From Roseihalotalea indica (GTDB lineage Bacteria > Bacteroidota > Bacteroidia > Cytophagales > Cyclobacteriaceae), in the NCBI RefSeq assembly GCF_022458895.1, contig NZ_JAINFL010000009.1, forward strand, positions 62,001-126,000: a stretch of DNA of 64,000 nt. Direction: 5' to 3'. The position numbers were made by a program, and so were the translations under genes. Positions 7,650 through 16,973 of the stretch are shown one piece after another (position 1 is the first letter of the stretch; each line of letters begins with the position of its first letter). Below the pieces are notes generated by a model. It saw nothing but the letters and a program-made list of their open reading frames with translations. It was not told the origin of the DNA and ran no database searches.

Positions 7650-9185
7650 TTATCCGTTCCAGCCATCGCGGTCTAAACTGCGGTATTGTATAGCTTCGGC
7701 TAAATGTTCTATTTCTATGTTAGATGATTCATTAAGGTCGGCAATGGTGCGGGATACTTTTAAAATTCGGTCGTAGGCACGGGAGGATAGGCCCAGGCGC
7801 TCCATAGCAGTTTTCAACAGGGTTTTACCTGCCTGAGATATTTTACAGATTTCTTTCACCATAGGGGGCGGCATCATGGCATTGCAGTAAATAGTTGATT
7901 CGGCAAAGCGTTCGGTCTGGCGTTGCCGGGCTGCCACCACCCGCTCGCGGATGGCAATGCTGCTTTCGGTCTTTCGTTCGGCTGTCATTTCATCAAATGG
8001 CACGGGGTTTACTTCTACGTGGATATCAATACGGTCAAGTAGCGGACCGCTGATTTTGCTGAGGTAGCGTTGCACGGCGGCGGGTGAGTCGGGGTGGCCT
8101 TGCTGGGGATCGTAGAAGTCGCCGGAAGGGCTGGGGTTCATGCTGGCGATGAGCATAAAGCTGGCCGGAAAGGCAACCGTTCCCCGGGCTCGAGATATGG
8201 TAACCGCCCGTTCTTCCAGCGGCTGACGAAGTACTTCCAGCACTGTGCGTTTGAATTCGGGCAGTTCATCCAGAAACAGAATGCCATTATGAGCCAGTGA
8301 AATCTGGCCTGGCTGTGGAATATTGCCGCCCCCTACCAGGGCCGCATCGCTGATGGTGTGGTGAGGAGCACAGAACGGCCTTTGCGCAATCAGGGAGTTT
8401 TCGGTGCCTAATTTTCCTGCTACGGAATGAATTTTAGTGGTTTCTAATGCCTCGCGTAAGGTAAGCGGAGGGAGGATGGTTGGTACCCGGCGGGCCAGCA
8501 TGGTTTTGCCTGAGCCGGGAGGGCCAACCATAATAACGTTGTGGCCTCCGGCCGCCGCCACTTCCAGCGCCCGTTTAATACTTTCATGGCCCTGCACATC
8601 GGCAAAGTCTACCTCAAACTGATTAATCTCTTCAAAAAAGATATCGCGGGTTTCATGCCACAGCGGTTCTATTGTTTTTTTGCCTTCCAGGAAGTCAAGG
8701 GTTTCACTCAGCGTTTCCACGCCAATCACATCCAGGTCATTTACGATGGCAGCTTCTTTAGCATTTTCCTTAGGTAGAATAAATCCTTTATAACCATGTT
8801 TCCGAGCTTCTACCGCAATGGGAAGTACGCCCCGAATGGGCCGCAACACACCGTCTAGCGACAGTTCGCCCATAATCAGGTAACGAGAAAGTTCCTCGGC
8901 CTGAATCTGACCCGATGCTGCCAGGATACCCACCGCAATGGGCAGATCGTACGCTGAGCCTTCTTTACGAATATCAGCCGGAGCCAGGTTTACCACTGTT
9001 TTGATTCGGGGCATAGCGTGCCCTGAGTGCTTGATGGCGGCCTCCACGCGCTGTTCGCTTTCTTTCACCGCGCTATCCGGAAGCCCCACCATATAGAACT
9101 TGGTGCCCTGCCCCACACTGACTTCAATAGTGATAAGATACGCATCTACTCCATAAACGGCTCCTCCGTACGTTTTCGCTAGCAT
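7650..9185 (-). CDS. yifB: YifB/ComM family Mg-chelatase-like AAA+ ATPase
   Basis: This 511-residue protein has an N-terminal Lon-protease-like fold domain (about 1-170, beginning MLAKTYGGAVYGVDAYLITIEV). A Mg-chelatase-type AAA+ module follows, with Walker A GPPGSGKTML, Walker B GILFLDELPEF and an arginine-finger region (PLLDRIDIHVEV). The C-terminal winged domain ends AIQYRSLDRDGWNG, typical of the family. In competent bacteria the homologue ComM is a helicase that promotes branch migration during natural transformation; in other bacteria its role is less clear. The ATG at 9185 is preferred over a TTG two codons upstream. Confidence 0.93.
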   Translation of the reverse strand: MLAKTYGGAVYGVDAYLITIEVSVGQGTKFYMVGLPDSAVKESEQRVEAAIKHSGHAMPRIKTVVNLAPADIRKEGSAYDLPIAVGILAASGQIQAEELSRYLIMGELSLDGVLRPIRGVLPIAVEARKHGYKGFILPKENAKEAAIVNDLDVIGVETLSETLDFLEGKKTIEPLWHETRDIFFEEINQFEVDFADVQGHESIKRALEVAAAGGHNVIMVGPPGSGKTMLARRVPTILPPLTLREALETTKIHSVAGKLGTENSLIAQRPFCAPHHTISDAALVGGGNIPQPGQISLAHNGILFLDELPEFKRTVLEVLRQPLEERAVTISRARGTVAFPASFMLIASMNPSPSGDFYDPQQGHPDSPAAVQRYLSKISGPLLDRIDIHVEVNPVPFDEMTAERKTESSIAIRERVVAARQRQTERFAESTIYCNAMMPPPMVKEICKISQAGKTLLKTAMERLGLSSRAYDRILKVSRTIADLNESSNIEIEHLAEAIQYRSLDRDGWNG

Positions 9186-9314
9186 AGTCAATAACTTTTA
9201 TTTCCACCAACCACGAAAGTCGGAAGAATTAGTCGCTTATTCCAATCAGAAGTATAATGTTCTTCAGGATGTAGGAAATCAATGAAGAATGGCCGGAAAG
9301 GTACGTGCCCGATT

Positions 9315-9785
9315 TTAGCGGGTAAGCACCATCTTGATAATTTCCGAGGAATCTTCATCCCCGCTGAACATAGCGCGTTTAGCAAACCCTGCTTTTTCGT
9401 AACATCGAATGGCTCCGGTATTCCATTCATATACATTCAACTCAATTTCCTGTACATGAAAGTGATTCCAGCAAAGGGCTACAAGTGCGCGAATGATTTG
9501 CTCACCTAGGCCTTTTCCCCGGTTCTCAGTTTCACCAATTAGAATGCGGCACAGACGAGCGGAATTGTTTTCTAACAGAGTAACCTCGGCATGGCCTATC
9601 GGGCGGCCATGATACATAACGGTGAAAGGATGACGGTTAGGATTTGCTAGATAGGCCAGCAACTGTTCATCTGTTAGAGGGTAATGAAATATCGGTCCGG
9701 CAAACTGTATGAGTAGCGCTTCACTAGCTACCCATGATTTCAGACGAGCAAAATTGACTGGAGTGAATTTTTGCAGCGCAATCAT
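9315..9785 (-). CDS. GNAT family N-acetyltransferase
   Basis: This 156-residue protein has the GNAT fold. Acetyl-CoA binding is visible in LCRILIGETENRGKGLGEQIIRAL (pattern R/Q-x-x-G-x-G/A as RGKGLG, about residues 93-98) and the terminal motif ELNVYEWNTGAIRCYEKAGF. It is of the RimJ/RimL-like size class. The substrate is unknown; relatives acetylate ribosomal protein N-termini, polyamines or antibiotics. An intergenic repeat (copy A) lies directly upstream. Confidence 0.8.
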   Translation of the reverse strand: MIALQKFTPVNFARLKSWVASEALLIQFAGPIFHYPLTDEQLLAYLANPNRHPFTVMYHGRPIGHAEVTLLENNSARLCRILIGETENRGKGLGEQIIRALVALCWNHFHVQEIELNVYEWNTGAIRCYEKAGFAKRAMFSGDEDSSEIIKMVLTR

Positions 9786-9825
9786 CTTACTAAGGACACG
9801 AACATAGCTCCGATTTATAAGACAT

Positions 9826-9913
9826 TATTCTGATTTTCTTTATGGGCCTACCAGGAAGTGGTTGGCAGGAGGCTGCACAGGGGATATGCCTCCTGCTAAC
9901 TACCTCCAGCAAC
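9826..9913 (+). repeat. Dispersed intergenic repeat, copy A
   Basis: This copy starts TATTCTGATTTTC, continues with CCTACCAGGAAGTGGTTGGC, and contains a hairpin with arms GCAGGAGGC (9865-9873) and GCCTCCTGC (9888-9896). The same order of blocks recurs at 27265-27357 (reverse strand) and 47949-48057. It sits upstream of the GNAT gene. Confidence 0.65.
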
Positions 9914-9978
9914 ATTTTTAAGGCTCACGGTATAAAGATTCTTACATAATTATCGGAATGACCTCTATACACTAAGAT

Positions 9979-10551
9979 TTATTTTACTTGCTTCTCAATC
10001 AGCAGAATGAGAATATGGATTACTTTGATGTGAATTTCCTGAATACGGTCGGCATAACCGAAGTGGGGTACGCAAATTTCTACATCTGCCTGTCCGGCCA
10101 GCTTTCCACCATCTTTTCCGGTAAGAGTAACGATTTTCATGCCTTTGGTCCGGGCGGCTTTTACGGCTTCCAGAATACTGGGGGAATTACCACTGGTGCT
10201 GATGGCCAGCAGAGCATCTTCTGGTTTTCCCAGACCTTCAATGAAGCGGGAGAATACCTGTTCGTAGCCAAAATCGTTGCTGACGCAAGAAAGGTGACTG
10301 GGATCAGAGATAGCCAAGGCGGGTAGGGCACTCCGGTTTTCGCGGTAACGTCCGCTGAGCTCTTCGGCAAAATGCATGGCATCGCAATGCGAGCCCCCGT
10401 TGCCGCAGCTCATTATTTTACCGCCTTCCCTAATAGTATTGGCAAAAAGGGTAGCAGCTTGTTCAATGGCGGCAATGCGTTCTTCGTCTTGCCAAAAGGT
10501 AGTTAATACTTGAGTGGCTTCCTGAAATTCTTGCTGAATAATGTCTCTCAC
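9979..10551 (-). CDS. gmhA: Sedoheptulose-7-phosphate isomerase GmhA
   Basis: This 190-residue SIS-domain protein converts sedoheptulose 7-phosphate to D-glycero-D-manno-heptose 7-phosphate, the first step towards ADP-heptose for lipopolysaccharide core. Diagnostic segments are [27 protein letters not shown] (about 47-73), with the phosphate-binding GNGGS and the histidine and glutamate of the active site, and [16 protein letters not shown]. The start is GTG, overlapping the TAG stop of the upstream gene by one base (TAGTG). This suggests translational coupling. An MsbA-type exporter lies just upstream, in keeping with an envelope lipopolysaccharide context. Confidence 0.9.
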   Translation of the reverse strand: MRDIIQQEFQEATQVLTTFWQDEERIAAIEQAATLFANTIREGGKIMSCGNGGSHCDAMHFAEELSGRYRENRSALPALAISDPSHLSCVSNDFGYEQVFSRFIEGLGKPEDALLAISTSGNSPSILEAVKAARTKGMKIVTLTGKDGGKLAGQADVEICVPHFGYADRIQEIHIKVIHILILLIEKQVK

Positions 10552-10922
10552 TAAAGGGTAGTTTGATCAGGGTCAATATTGCGTTTGGGTGGGGTTTCGC
10601 TTTTACTGATAGACGATTCAAATGACTTGATTTCCCGGTCTAGTTCTTCCTCGCGACGTTTCATGTCAAAGACCTGAGCTTTTATTTCATTTTTTTCTGC
10701 CTCCAGTCGGCTGATACGCTTATGATAAAGTCGGCGATTATACAGCGTCAATGCATAAACTACCAGGAAGGCCAGTAACCCAAAAATAGTAATAATTCGT
10801 ACCAGAGAAGCATTATTGACCAGGTTATCAGCCAGGGTAGGATTGAGATTTAGAGCAACAGCAACTGCAACGATATGGTACAACAGCAGCAATATGTAGA
10901 TAAATGTACGAGCAGGTTTCAT
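10551..10922 (-). CDS. Two-helix membrane protein with coiled-coil tail, unknown
   Basis: This 123-residue protein has two hydrophobic helices (about 7-27 and 43-62). A strongly charged coiled coil follows (about 66-107, [19 protein letters not shown] and onwards), and then a short polar end. The family is not recognised. Its stop codon overlaps the GTG start of gmhA, so the two are probably co-transcribed and translated together. It may be a membrane scaffold linked to lipopolysaccharide synthesis, which is inference from the neighbour only. Confidence 0.65.
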   Translation of the reverse strand: MKPARTFIYILLLLYHIVAVAVALNLNPTLADNLVNNASLVRIITIFGLLAFLVVYALTLYNRRLYHKRISRLEAEKNEIKAQVFDMKRREEELDREIKSFESSISKSETPPKRNIDPDQTTL

Positions 10923-11000
10923 GGGCTTGTGTAGTTTTCTTATTGTAAATATAGGATTTCTTACCTACTTAACGTATCCATCATAGCACTTTGTTTAGGA

Positions 11001-12833
11001 CTAAACCGCTTGCATTTCGGTAAGCTTACGGTAAAGACCACCTTCTTCAACCAGTTCGTGGTGTGTTCCGCGCTCAACAATCTTACCTTGCTGCACTACC
11101 ACAATTTCATCAGCATGCTGAATGGTGCTAAGCCGGTGAGCAATAACCAGGGAGGTGCGGTTTTGCATCAGGTGGGTCAGGGCATCCTGTACCAGCCGCT
11201 CAGATTCAGAGTCCAGCGCAGAGGTTGCTTCATCTAAAATGAGGATGGCCGGGTTTTTCAGCACGGCACGGGCAATGCTGAGGCGCTGCCGTTGCCCGCC
11301 CGAAAGTTTGGAGCCTCGTTCGCCTACTACCGTTTGGTACTGCTGAGGCGTTTCCATAATGAAGTCATGCGCATTGGCAATTTTGGCTGCCTGAATTACT
11401 TCTTCTTCCGTAGCATCGGGCTTTCCGAAGGTGATATTATTGTAAATGGTATCGTTAAACAGAATAGACTCCTGCGTTACAATGCCCATATGTTGCCGCA
11501 GGGCCGTAAGCTGATAATCGTCTAATGCAACCCCATCTACGTAGATTGTTCCCTCAGTGGGATCATAAAAACGAGGTAGCAAATCAGCCAGGGTAGATTT
11601 GCCTCCCCCAGAGGGTCCCACCAAAGCTACTGTCTTCCCTTTTTCAATGGTCAGGTTGATATCTTTCAGTACAAACTCATCTTCGTAAGCAAAAGAAATA
11701 TTATCAAACCGAATATCACTTTCGAAGGCGGGAAGTGCCTGAGCATTAGGTTTTTCAATGATCTCGGGTTCGGTATCGATGATTCGGAATATACGCTCGC
11801 CAGAGGCTAGCCCTCGCTGAATGCTGCTAAGTGCATTAGTAATAGAGCGAGCGGGGTTGAGCATCTGCGAAAAGATGATGATATAGGTAATAAACTCGCT
11901 GGCGCTTAGAGAGGATTGATTATTGAGCACTAAATTACCCCCGTAAAATAAAATAAGAGCCACAACACTTACTCCCAAGAATTCCGTTAGCGGTGAGGCT
12001 AACTCTTGCTTCCGGGCCATTGAAACATTGGTTTGTGCGTAATGCCGTACTTCCTTCTCAAAGGATTTTTGCACCAGATGGCGGGCATTGAAAGCCTTGA
12101 CAATCCGCATGCCTGACAGTACCTCATCCAGCATACCGACAATGCGGCCCAGCGACTCTTGGCTTTGGGTCGCTTTCTTTTTTAGCCGCTTGTTGATCTG
12201 AGAAATGATAACCCCGGATAGCACCAGTACAAATAATACAAATAAGGTGAGCCGCGGTGACATTACCAGTAATACTGCAAAGTAGCCGATAATGGTGGCC
12301 GGATCACGAAAAGCAACTTTGAGCGTATTGACCACCGAGTTTTCTACCTCTTGCACATCGTTGGTCATGCGCGATATGATATCACCTTTGCGTTCATTGG
12401 TAAAATACCCTAAATGAAGGTTAGATACCTGATCAAAAACGCGCATTCGTAGTTTGTGAATAACGCTGGCCCGGATTTTAGCAAGTGTCAGGTTCGACAC
12501 ATAGCGGAACAGGTCAGACAGAAATACCGAGCACACAATCACTCCGCAGACAAAGCCTAAAGCACCTATGCGGCCTCTGGCATCAATAATCTGCATAAAG
12601 TAATAATTGAATGTTCTAAGCACATAATCAACGGACAGGGAGAATTCAGGAGCGATGCTCATTTCCTGAAGAGTCGCTTCATCCACTTGGTTAAAGAGTA
12701 CTTCAAATAGGGGGATGAGCAACGTTAGGTTAAGTAATCCGAATAGAATGGCCAGGGACGCATATACCAGATACTGGGGAACGTATCTGCGATATGGCTT
12801 GGCAAAGGAAAGAATGCGTAAATAGGTCTTCAT
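11001..12833 (-). CDS. MsbA-type ABC transporter (fused permease/ATPase)
   Basis: This 610-residue half-transporter is a lipid-A or multidrug exporter of the ABCB/MsbA type. A six-helix exporter domain (about 20-320) precedes the ATPase, which has Walker A GPSGGGKSTL, Q-loop TQESILF, signature LSGGQRQR, Walker B ILILDEATSALD and the H-loop AHRLST. It would work as a homodimer. The length and the position beside gmhA support a role in lipid A flipping, but multidrug or peptide export cannot be excluded. The intracellular loop motif HLGYFTNERKGDIISRMTNDV is typical of this group. Confidence 0.88.
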   Translation of the reverse strand: MKTYLRILSFAKPYRRYVPQYLVYASLAILFGLLNLTLLIPLFEVLFNQVDEATLQEMSIAPEFSLSVDYVLRTFNYYFMQIIDARGRIGALGFVCGVIVCSVFLSDLFRYVSNLTLAKIRASVIHKLRMRVFDQVSNLHLGYFTNERKGDIISRMTNDVQEVENSVVNTLKVAFRDPATIIGYFAVLLVMSPRLTLFVLFVLVLSGVIISQINKRLKKKATQSQESLGRIVGMLDEVLSGMRIVKAFNARHLVQKSFEKEVRHYAQTNVSMARKQELASPLTEFLGVSVVALILFYGGNLVLNNQSSLSASEFITYIIIFSQMLNPARSITNALSSIQRGLASGERIFRIIDTEPEIIEKPNAQALPAFESDIRFDNISFAYEDEFVLKDINLTIEKGKTVALVGPSGGGKSTLADLLPRFYDPTEGTIYVDGVALDDYQLTALRQHMGIVTQESILFNDTIYNNITFGKPDATEEEVIQAAKIANAHDFIMETPQQYQTVVGERGSKLSGGQRQRLSIARAVLKNPAILILDEATSALDSESERLVQDALTHLMQNRTSLVIAHRLSTIQHADEIVVVQQGKIVERGTHHELVEEGGLYRKLTEMQAV

Positions 12834-13128
12834 ATACCCAGGTCGGCCTCAAAAACAACAATTAACAAACAATGACATGCTGAACGCAATTGCGCTGGTC
12901 AGGTTGTCCCGGTCAGGCAGTCAGCGTAATGATTTTGCTACAAAAGCAGGGCAAAACTAGTATGTTTTTCAGTAATTTGGTAAAATTGCGCCCGAATCAT
13001 TATCGTCCGATACGGGTTATCATCAGGAAAAGATGTGATTGCTTATGGAAACGCCATTGATTCTCAGATTGCCAGTAGTGGCATGGGTAGATTCTAAATC
13101 ACAATAAACAATTTAATATAGAAATATT
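12834..13128. other. Divergent intergenic region without a gene
   Basis: This is the gap between the ABC transporter (minus) and the small-gene pair (plus). It contains a 10-bp palindrome CGCAATTGCG (12885-12894) and two GGTCAGG direct repeats at about 12898 and 12912, but no promoter I can call. No coding frame was seen. Confidence 0.3.
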
Positions 13129-13296
13129 ATGTTTGAAGCACACGGAACAGAAGGTCTTGAGTTATTTACCTGGATAGTAGGTGGGTTAGTAGGCTTTGGT
13201 GCTGCATTAACATTTACTCATTTTCTTTCGGTAACGAAAGAAGATAAGGATATGGATCAGCCTCTCCCTAATGAACATGAAAAAAAAGTATTATAA
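13129..13296 (+). CDS. Small single-pass membrane protein (55 aa), unknown
   Basis: A 55-residue ATG frame has a short polar N-terminus (MFEAHGTEG) and one glycine-rich hydrophobic helix (LFTWIVGGLVGFGAALTFTHFL). A charged cytoplasmic tail follows (VTKEDKDMDQPLPNEHEKK). It is followed after only 2 bp by a second small membrane-protein gene, so the pair is probably an operon. The length and shape recall small accessory subunits of membrane complexes, but no family is recognised. Frame integrity, membrane composition and tight pairing support it as a real gene. Confidence 0.5.
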   Translation: MFEAHGTEGLELFTWIVGGLVGFGAALTFTHFLSVTKEDKDMDQPLPNEHEKKVL

Positions 13297-13298
13297 AG

Positions 13299-13412
13299 AT
13301 GGACGGTTTATTTAAAGTTATTTTTTCTGGTCCGGCGACTATTCTGCTGACATTATTATTGTTAGCCACTGTTGGGCTGATCGCTTTTACGGATTTGTTT
13401 GCTTTCGTTTAG
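13299..13412 (+). CDS. Small single-pass membrane protein (37 aa), unknown
   Basis: A 37-residue ATG frame reads MDGLFKVIFSGPATILLTLL and continues as one hydrophobic helix ending in TDLFAFV. It starts 2 bp after the stop of the 55-residue gene and its TAG overlaps the stop of the convergent PNPOx gene by 4 bp (TTAG). It is probably co-translated with the preceding gene. The function is unknown. Confidence 0.45.
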   Translation: MDGLFKVIFSGPATILLTLLLLATVGLIAFTDLFAFV

Positions 13413-14008
13413 GGAGCAATCCAGTATTTTTTCCACTGTTTTCCCTGCCATTTGAACTGGGCTCTCAGATGTCCGTCTTTTTGTAATTTCAGAAAGTCCA
13501 GTTCCTGCACTTCGCTAATCATTAATACAAAATTCTCAAAACCGTGCCGGGTGTTTTGCTCAGAGGGTCCTTGCTGAAACTCTTCAGGCAGGTTAGATGT
13601 GTACCGCTCTGAATGGGTGCCCGGCGGAACCGGGCCTATATAATCTGCCCGGTTTTTAGGCGGAATATCCTGCCATACCTCTCGGGCTTCTTCATCCTGA
13701 TGGTGCCAACGGATCTGCACTTTTACTCGGATTTGCTCTTTGCTACCATGATCGTAAAATAACCAGTGCGCATTGGCGTGCTGCTTGAGGTCTTTCAATT
13801 TCTGGGTGCGATAATCGGAGTAACAATGAAATTGCCGACTAGCTTGATCAACTTTTCGCAGCACTACTGTGCGTTGCTGAATGCCTTGTGGCCCATACGT
13901 GGCCAAAGCAGGAAAATGATACGGATGCCTGGCGTCAGCGCCACCTCGCCCCAGCATACCCCACACATGTTCTAAAATGTCTTTTAAACTTGAGTCTGAT
14001 GAAATCAT
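13409..14008 (-). CDS. Pyridoxamine 5'-phosphate oxidase family protein
   Basis: This 199-residue protein with the FMN-binding split-barrel fold resembles the alr4036/PdxH-like branch. Visible features are RTVVLRKVDQASRQFHCYSDYRTQKLKDL, matching the FMN-contacting strand order of PNPOx proteins, and WQDIPPKNRADYIGPVPPGT. Its ATG overlaps the lpdA stop by 4 bp, so it is the last gene of the pyruvate dehydrogenase operon. Whether it oxidises pyridoxamine phosphate or binds another flavin or heme substrate is open. True PdxH is slightly longer and has a different C-terminus. Confidence 0.75.
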   Translation of the reverse strand: MISSDSSLKDILEHVWGMLGRGGADARHPYHFPALATYGPQGIQQRTVVLRKVDQASRQFHCYSDYRTQKLKDLKQHANAHWLFYDHGSKEQIRVKVQIRWHHQDEEAREVWQDIPPKNRADYIGPVPPGTHSERYTSNLPEEFQQGPSEQNTRHGFENFVLMISEVQELDFLKLQKDGHLRAQFKWQGKQWKKYWIAP

Positions 14009-15444
14009 TCGGCGGTTTCCTTTTCTTTTTTCTTCTTTTTCCGGTAAATATGCGTGCTTTGGCCAAACAGGGCATCGGCAGCCTCCATGAAGGTTTCAGA
14101 TAGCGTGGGGTGAGGATGAATCGTCAGCGTGATATCCCGGGCTACAGCAGCCATTTCTACGGCCAGCACCGCTTCGGGAATCAAGTCACCCGCTCCTTTC
14201 CCAACAATGCCGACGCCTAGTACCCGCTCGGTTTCAGGGTCAAACAATATCTTAGTAAACCCATCCTGCCGACCCAGGGTGATGGCTCGTCCGGAGGCTG
14301 ACCAGGGAAATTTGGATACGTTTACTTCAATACCTTCGGCTTTAGCCTGGGTTTCGGTGAGGCCGCACCAGGCCATTTCCGGGTCGGTGAAGACTACGGC
14401 GGGGATGGCTTTGGGTTCGTAGACGGCATTGTGTCCGGCGATGGCCTCGGCGGCAATCTTGCCTTCGTAATGGGCTTTGTGTGCCAGCATCGGCTCGCCC
14501 GTAATGTCGCCAATGGCGTAGATGGAAGACTCGTGGGTTTGCCTTTGGGCATTGACCGGGATGAAGCCTTTCTCATCCAGCTCAATGTTGACATTCTCCA
14601 GCCCGATTCCCTCAGTGCGCGGTTTACGCCCTACGGCCACCAGTATTTTTTCGTAAGAAGATTCACCATCGTCGGCCTGCTTGCCTTCAAAAGTGACCTT
14701 TACTGACTTTTTTTGCTCTTTTGCTTCTACCACCTTGGTTTCCAGCATCACCTGCTCGAAGCTGTCCTCGTTTCGTTTCCAGAACTCTTTCACCATATCG
14801 CGGTCCGCCCCCGGCATGAGCCCGTCGGTCATTTCTACCAGTGAGACTTTGCTGCCCAACCCGGAATAGATCGTTCCTATTTCCAGCCCGATGTAACCAG
14901 CCCCCACTACCAGAAGCGATTTGGGTACATCCGATAAGGATAAGGCGGCTTCAGAATGCATGATGCGGTCGGAGAAAGGTAGCTCGGGAAGCTCAACCGG
15001 AGCTGAACCGGTAGCCAGGATGGCGTTCTCAAAAGTAACCTTTTTGCTGTCTTTCTCTTCCAGGTCGATAGATACCGTATGTCCATCTTGCAGCGTGGCA
15101 TAGCCCCGATAATAAGTGATCTTCCGTTGTTTGGTGAGTTGTCCCAGCCCACCGGTGAGCTTTTCTACCACACCTTCTTTCCATTGGCGTAATTGCTTGA
15201 CATCCAGCTTAGGTTCGGAAAAAGTGATTCCCCAGTCCGAGGCTTCCAGAGCTTCCCGCTTCAGATTAACGGCGTGTAGTAGGGCTTTGGATGGGATGCA
15301 GCCTCGGTACAGGCATACTCCGCCAGGATTGGCCTCGGGGTCAACTAATGCTACATCCATTCCCAGATCAGCGGCCATAAATGCGGCTGCATAGCCTCCC
15401 GGTCCGCCACCGATGACGAGGACTTGATGATTATATTCTGCCAT
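14005..15444 (-). CDS. lpdA: Dihydrolipoyl dehydrogenase (E3)
   Basis: This 479-residue flavoenzyme re-oxidises the lipoyl arms of E2 with NAD+. The FAD-binding GGGPGGYAAA lies at 12-21 and the redox disulphide at GGVCLYRGCIPSK (Cys44 and Cys49). The NAD-binding motif is GAGYIGLEIGTIYSGLGSKV and the second FAD contact is YAIGDITGEPMLAHKA. The C-terminal dimer-interface HPHPTLSETF supplies the catalytic His and Glu. A lysine-rich tail (KKKKKEKETAE) is unusual. It lies 100 bp downstream of E2 and overlaps the next gene by 4 bp, in an aceE-E2-lpdA-PNPOx order. Confidence 0.95.
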   Translation of the reverse strand: MAEYNHQVLVIGGGPGGYAAAFMAADLGMDVALVDPEANPGGVCLYRGCIPSKALLHAVNLKREALEASDWGITFSEPKLDVKQLRQWKEGVVEKLTGGLGQLTKQRKITYYRGYATLQDGHTVSIDLEEKDSKKVTFENAILATGSAPVELPELPFSDRIMHSEAALSLSDVPKSLLVVGAGYIGLEIGTIYSGLGSKVSLVEMTDGLMPGADRDMVKEFWKRNEDSFEQVMLETKVVEAKEQKKSVKVTFEGKQADDGESSYEKILVAVGRKPRTEGIGLENVNIELDEKGFIPVNAQRQTHESSIYAIGDITGEPMLAHKAHYEGKIAAEAIAGHNAVYEPKAIPAVVFTDPEMAWCGLTETQAKAEGIEVNVSKFPWSASGRAITLGRQDGFTKILFDPETERVLGVGIVGKGAGDLIPEAVLAVEMAAVARDITLTIHPHPTLSETFMEAADALFGQSTHIYRKKKKKEKETAE

Positions 15445-15544
15445 AATTCAGATCATTATAGATTGCAGATTGCAAATTTTAAATTTCTGATAATCAATAA
15501 TTTAAAAATTTAAATCTGATATTTTTAATTTGTAATTACTCTTA

Positions 15545-16921
15545 TTACCCTTCCATCAAAGCTACCATCGGGTCTTCTAGGGCGCGGCAGATCCAGCGGA
15601 GGAAGCGGGCGGCTTCGGCTCCGTCGATCAGGCGGTGATCGTAGGAGAGCGAGAGGGGCAGGATCGAGCGGGGCTCGAAACTATCATTCACATAAACTGG
15701 TTGGATTTGGGTGCGGCTGACTCCCAGAATGGCTACCTGCGGGTGGTAGACGATAGGCGTAAAATTAGTTCCTCCAATACCGCCCAGATTGGAAATGGTG
15801 AATGTGCCGCCCTGCATCTCATCCGATGACAATTTGCCCTCGCGAGCCTTCTCAGCAATATCCGGCAGTTCTACCGAAAGCTCTACCACTGACTTTTTAT
15901 TAACATCTCGGATGACGGGTACCAATAACCCCTGCTCGGTATCTACGGCTATGCCGATGTGATAATATTGCTTTAGAATGACTTCTTCGTTGTCCAGATC
16001 GATGCTGGCGTTGAACTTGGGAAAGGCCCGGAGGGCAGCCGCAGTTACTTTCAGAAGCGTAGCCGTTAGCGTCAGTTTACCCCCGCTTTTCTCAGCTTGT
16101 TTCTCATATGCCTCCTGTCGTTTCTCTAGTTCCGTCACATCCGCCTGATCAAACTGGGTGACGTGGGGGACGGTCTGCCAGGCGTTGGACATGCTTTCGG
16201 CGGTGATGCGCCGGATAGAAGACAGCTTCTCTCGTTCGGTAGTACCCCATTGGTTGAAATCGGGTAGCTCGGTGCTGGCTGGTTGTTTCTTTGATTTATC
16301 CTGTTTACCATTGCTGCCTTTTTCGGCGTAAGCTTTTACATCCTCAGCGGTGATACGTCCACCGGGGCCACTACCATCTATTTGATGGATATCTACCTCC
16401 AGTTCGCGGGATAGGCGACGAACGGAGGGAGCGGCCGGTACGTCTTCGGCAGATTCCTGAGGTTTTTCTTTCTTATTCTTTTCCTCCTTCTGCTCGGCTT
16501 TCGCATCTTCCTCATCTGACTCTTCGGAATCATCCTTCTTCTCTTTCTCAGATTTGGGCTTTTCTTTTATCTCATCCTCTGGTTCCTCTTCATCGCCCTC
16601 TTCGCCTTCTTTATCTTTCTTCTTTGCTTCGGTCTTTTCTTCCGTTTCTTCGTCCTCATCAGCTTCATCTTCCTTTCCATTTTCGCCAATCTCCAGTGTC
16701 AGGATAACATCGCCTACGCTGAGTTCATCGCCTTCGGATATGCTGATTTTCTTCACCGTTCCGGCTTCCGGTGAGGGAACTTCAACCGAAGCTTTATCGC
16801 TCTCTACCGCAACAATTGATTGTTCCTCTTCGATTTCGTCGCCTTCCTGCACCAGAATTTCTACAATCGTGCCCGACTCAGCGTCTTCGGACAGTTTGGG
16901 CATTTTAATATCTTTGGTCAT
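15545..16921 (-). CDS. aceF: Dihydrolipoamide acetyltransferase (E2 of pyruvate dehydrogenase)
   Basis: This 458-residue E2 carries acetyl groups from E1 to CoA. There is one lipoyl domain (1-75) with the modified lysine K43 in VESDKASVEV. The peripheral subunit-binding domain is at about 165-200 (PSVRRLSRELEVDIHQIDG). The catalytic domain (about 230-458) has the active-site YDHRLIDGAEAARFL. The linker between lipoyl and binding domains (about 78-160) is not the usual Ala/Pro-rich hinge but an almost pure run of E, K, D and S. It starts 81 bp after aceE, with a hairpin in the gap. Confidence 0.92.
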   Translation of the reverse strand: MTKDIKMPKLSEDAESGTIVEILVQEGDEIEEEQSIVAVESDKASVEVPSPEAGTVKKISISEGDELSVGDVILTLEIGENGKEDEADEDEETEEKTEAKKKDKEGEEGDEEEPEDEIKEKPKSEKEKKDDSEESDEEDAKAEQKEEKNKKEKPQESAEDVPAAPSVRRLSRELEVDIHQIDGSGPGGRITAEDVKAYAEKGSNGKQDKSKKQPASTELPDFNQWGTTEREKLSSIRRITAESMSNAWQTVPHVTQFDQADVTELEKRQEAYEKQAEKSGGKLTLTATLLKVTAAALRAFPKFNASIDLDNEEVILKQYYHIGIAVDTEQGLLVPVIRDVNKKSVVELSVELPDIAEKAREGKLSSDEMQGGTFTISNLGGIGGTNFTPIVYHPQVAILGVSRTQIQPVYVNDSFEPRSILPLSLSYDHRLIDGAEAARFLRWICRALEDPMVALMEG

Positions 16922-16973
16922 AGCTATATAAGGGTTGAAGGATTGAATAAAAAGTTGATAGTCATTAACTTAT

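Noticed and set aside
13129..13412. Toxin-antitoxin pair from two tiny adjacent genes
   Set aside because: Both products are single-helix membrane peptides; neither resembles a known antitoxin, so the label would be a guess.
16554..16931. Plus-strand frame of 125 codons opposite the E2 linker
   Set aside because: It is the reverse complement of the charged E/K linker, giving an S/F-rich shadow peptide.
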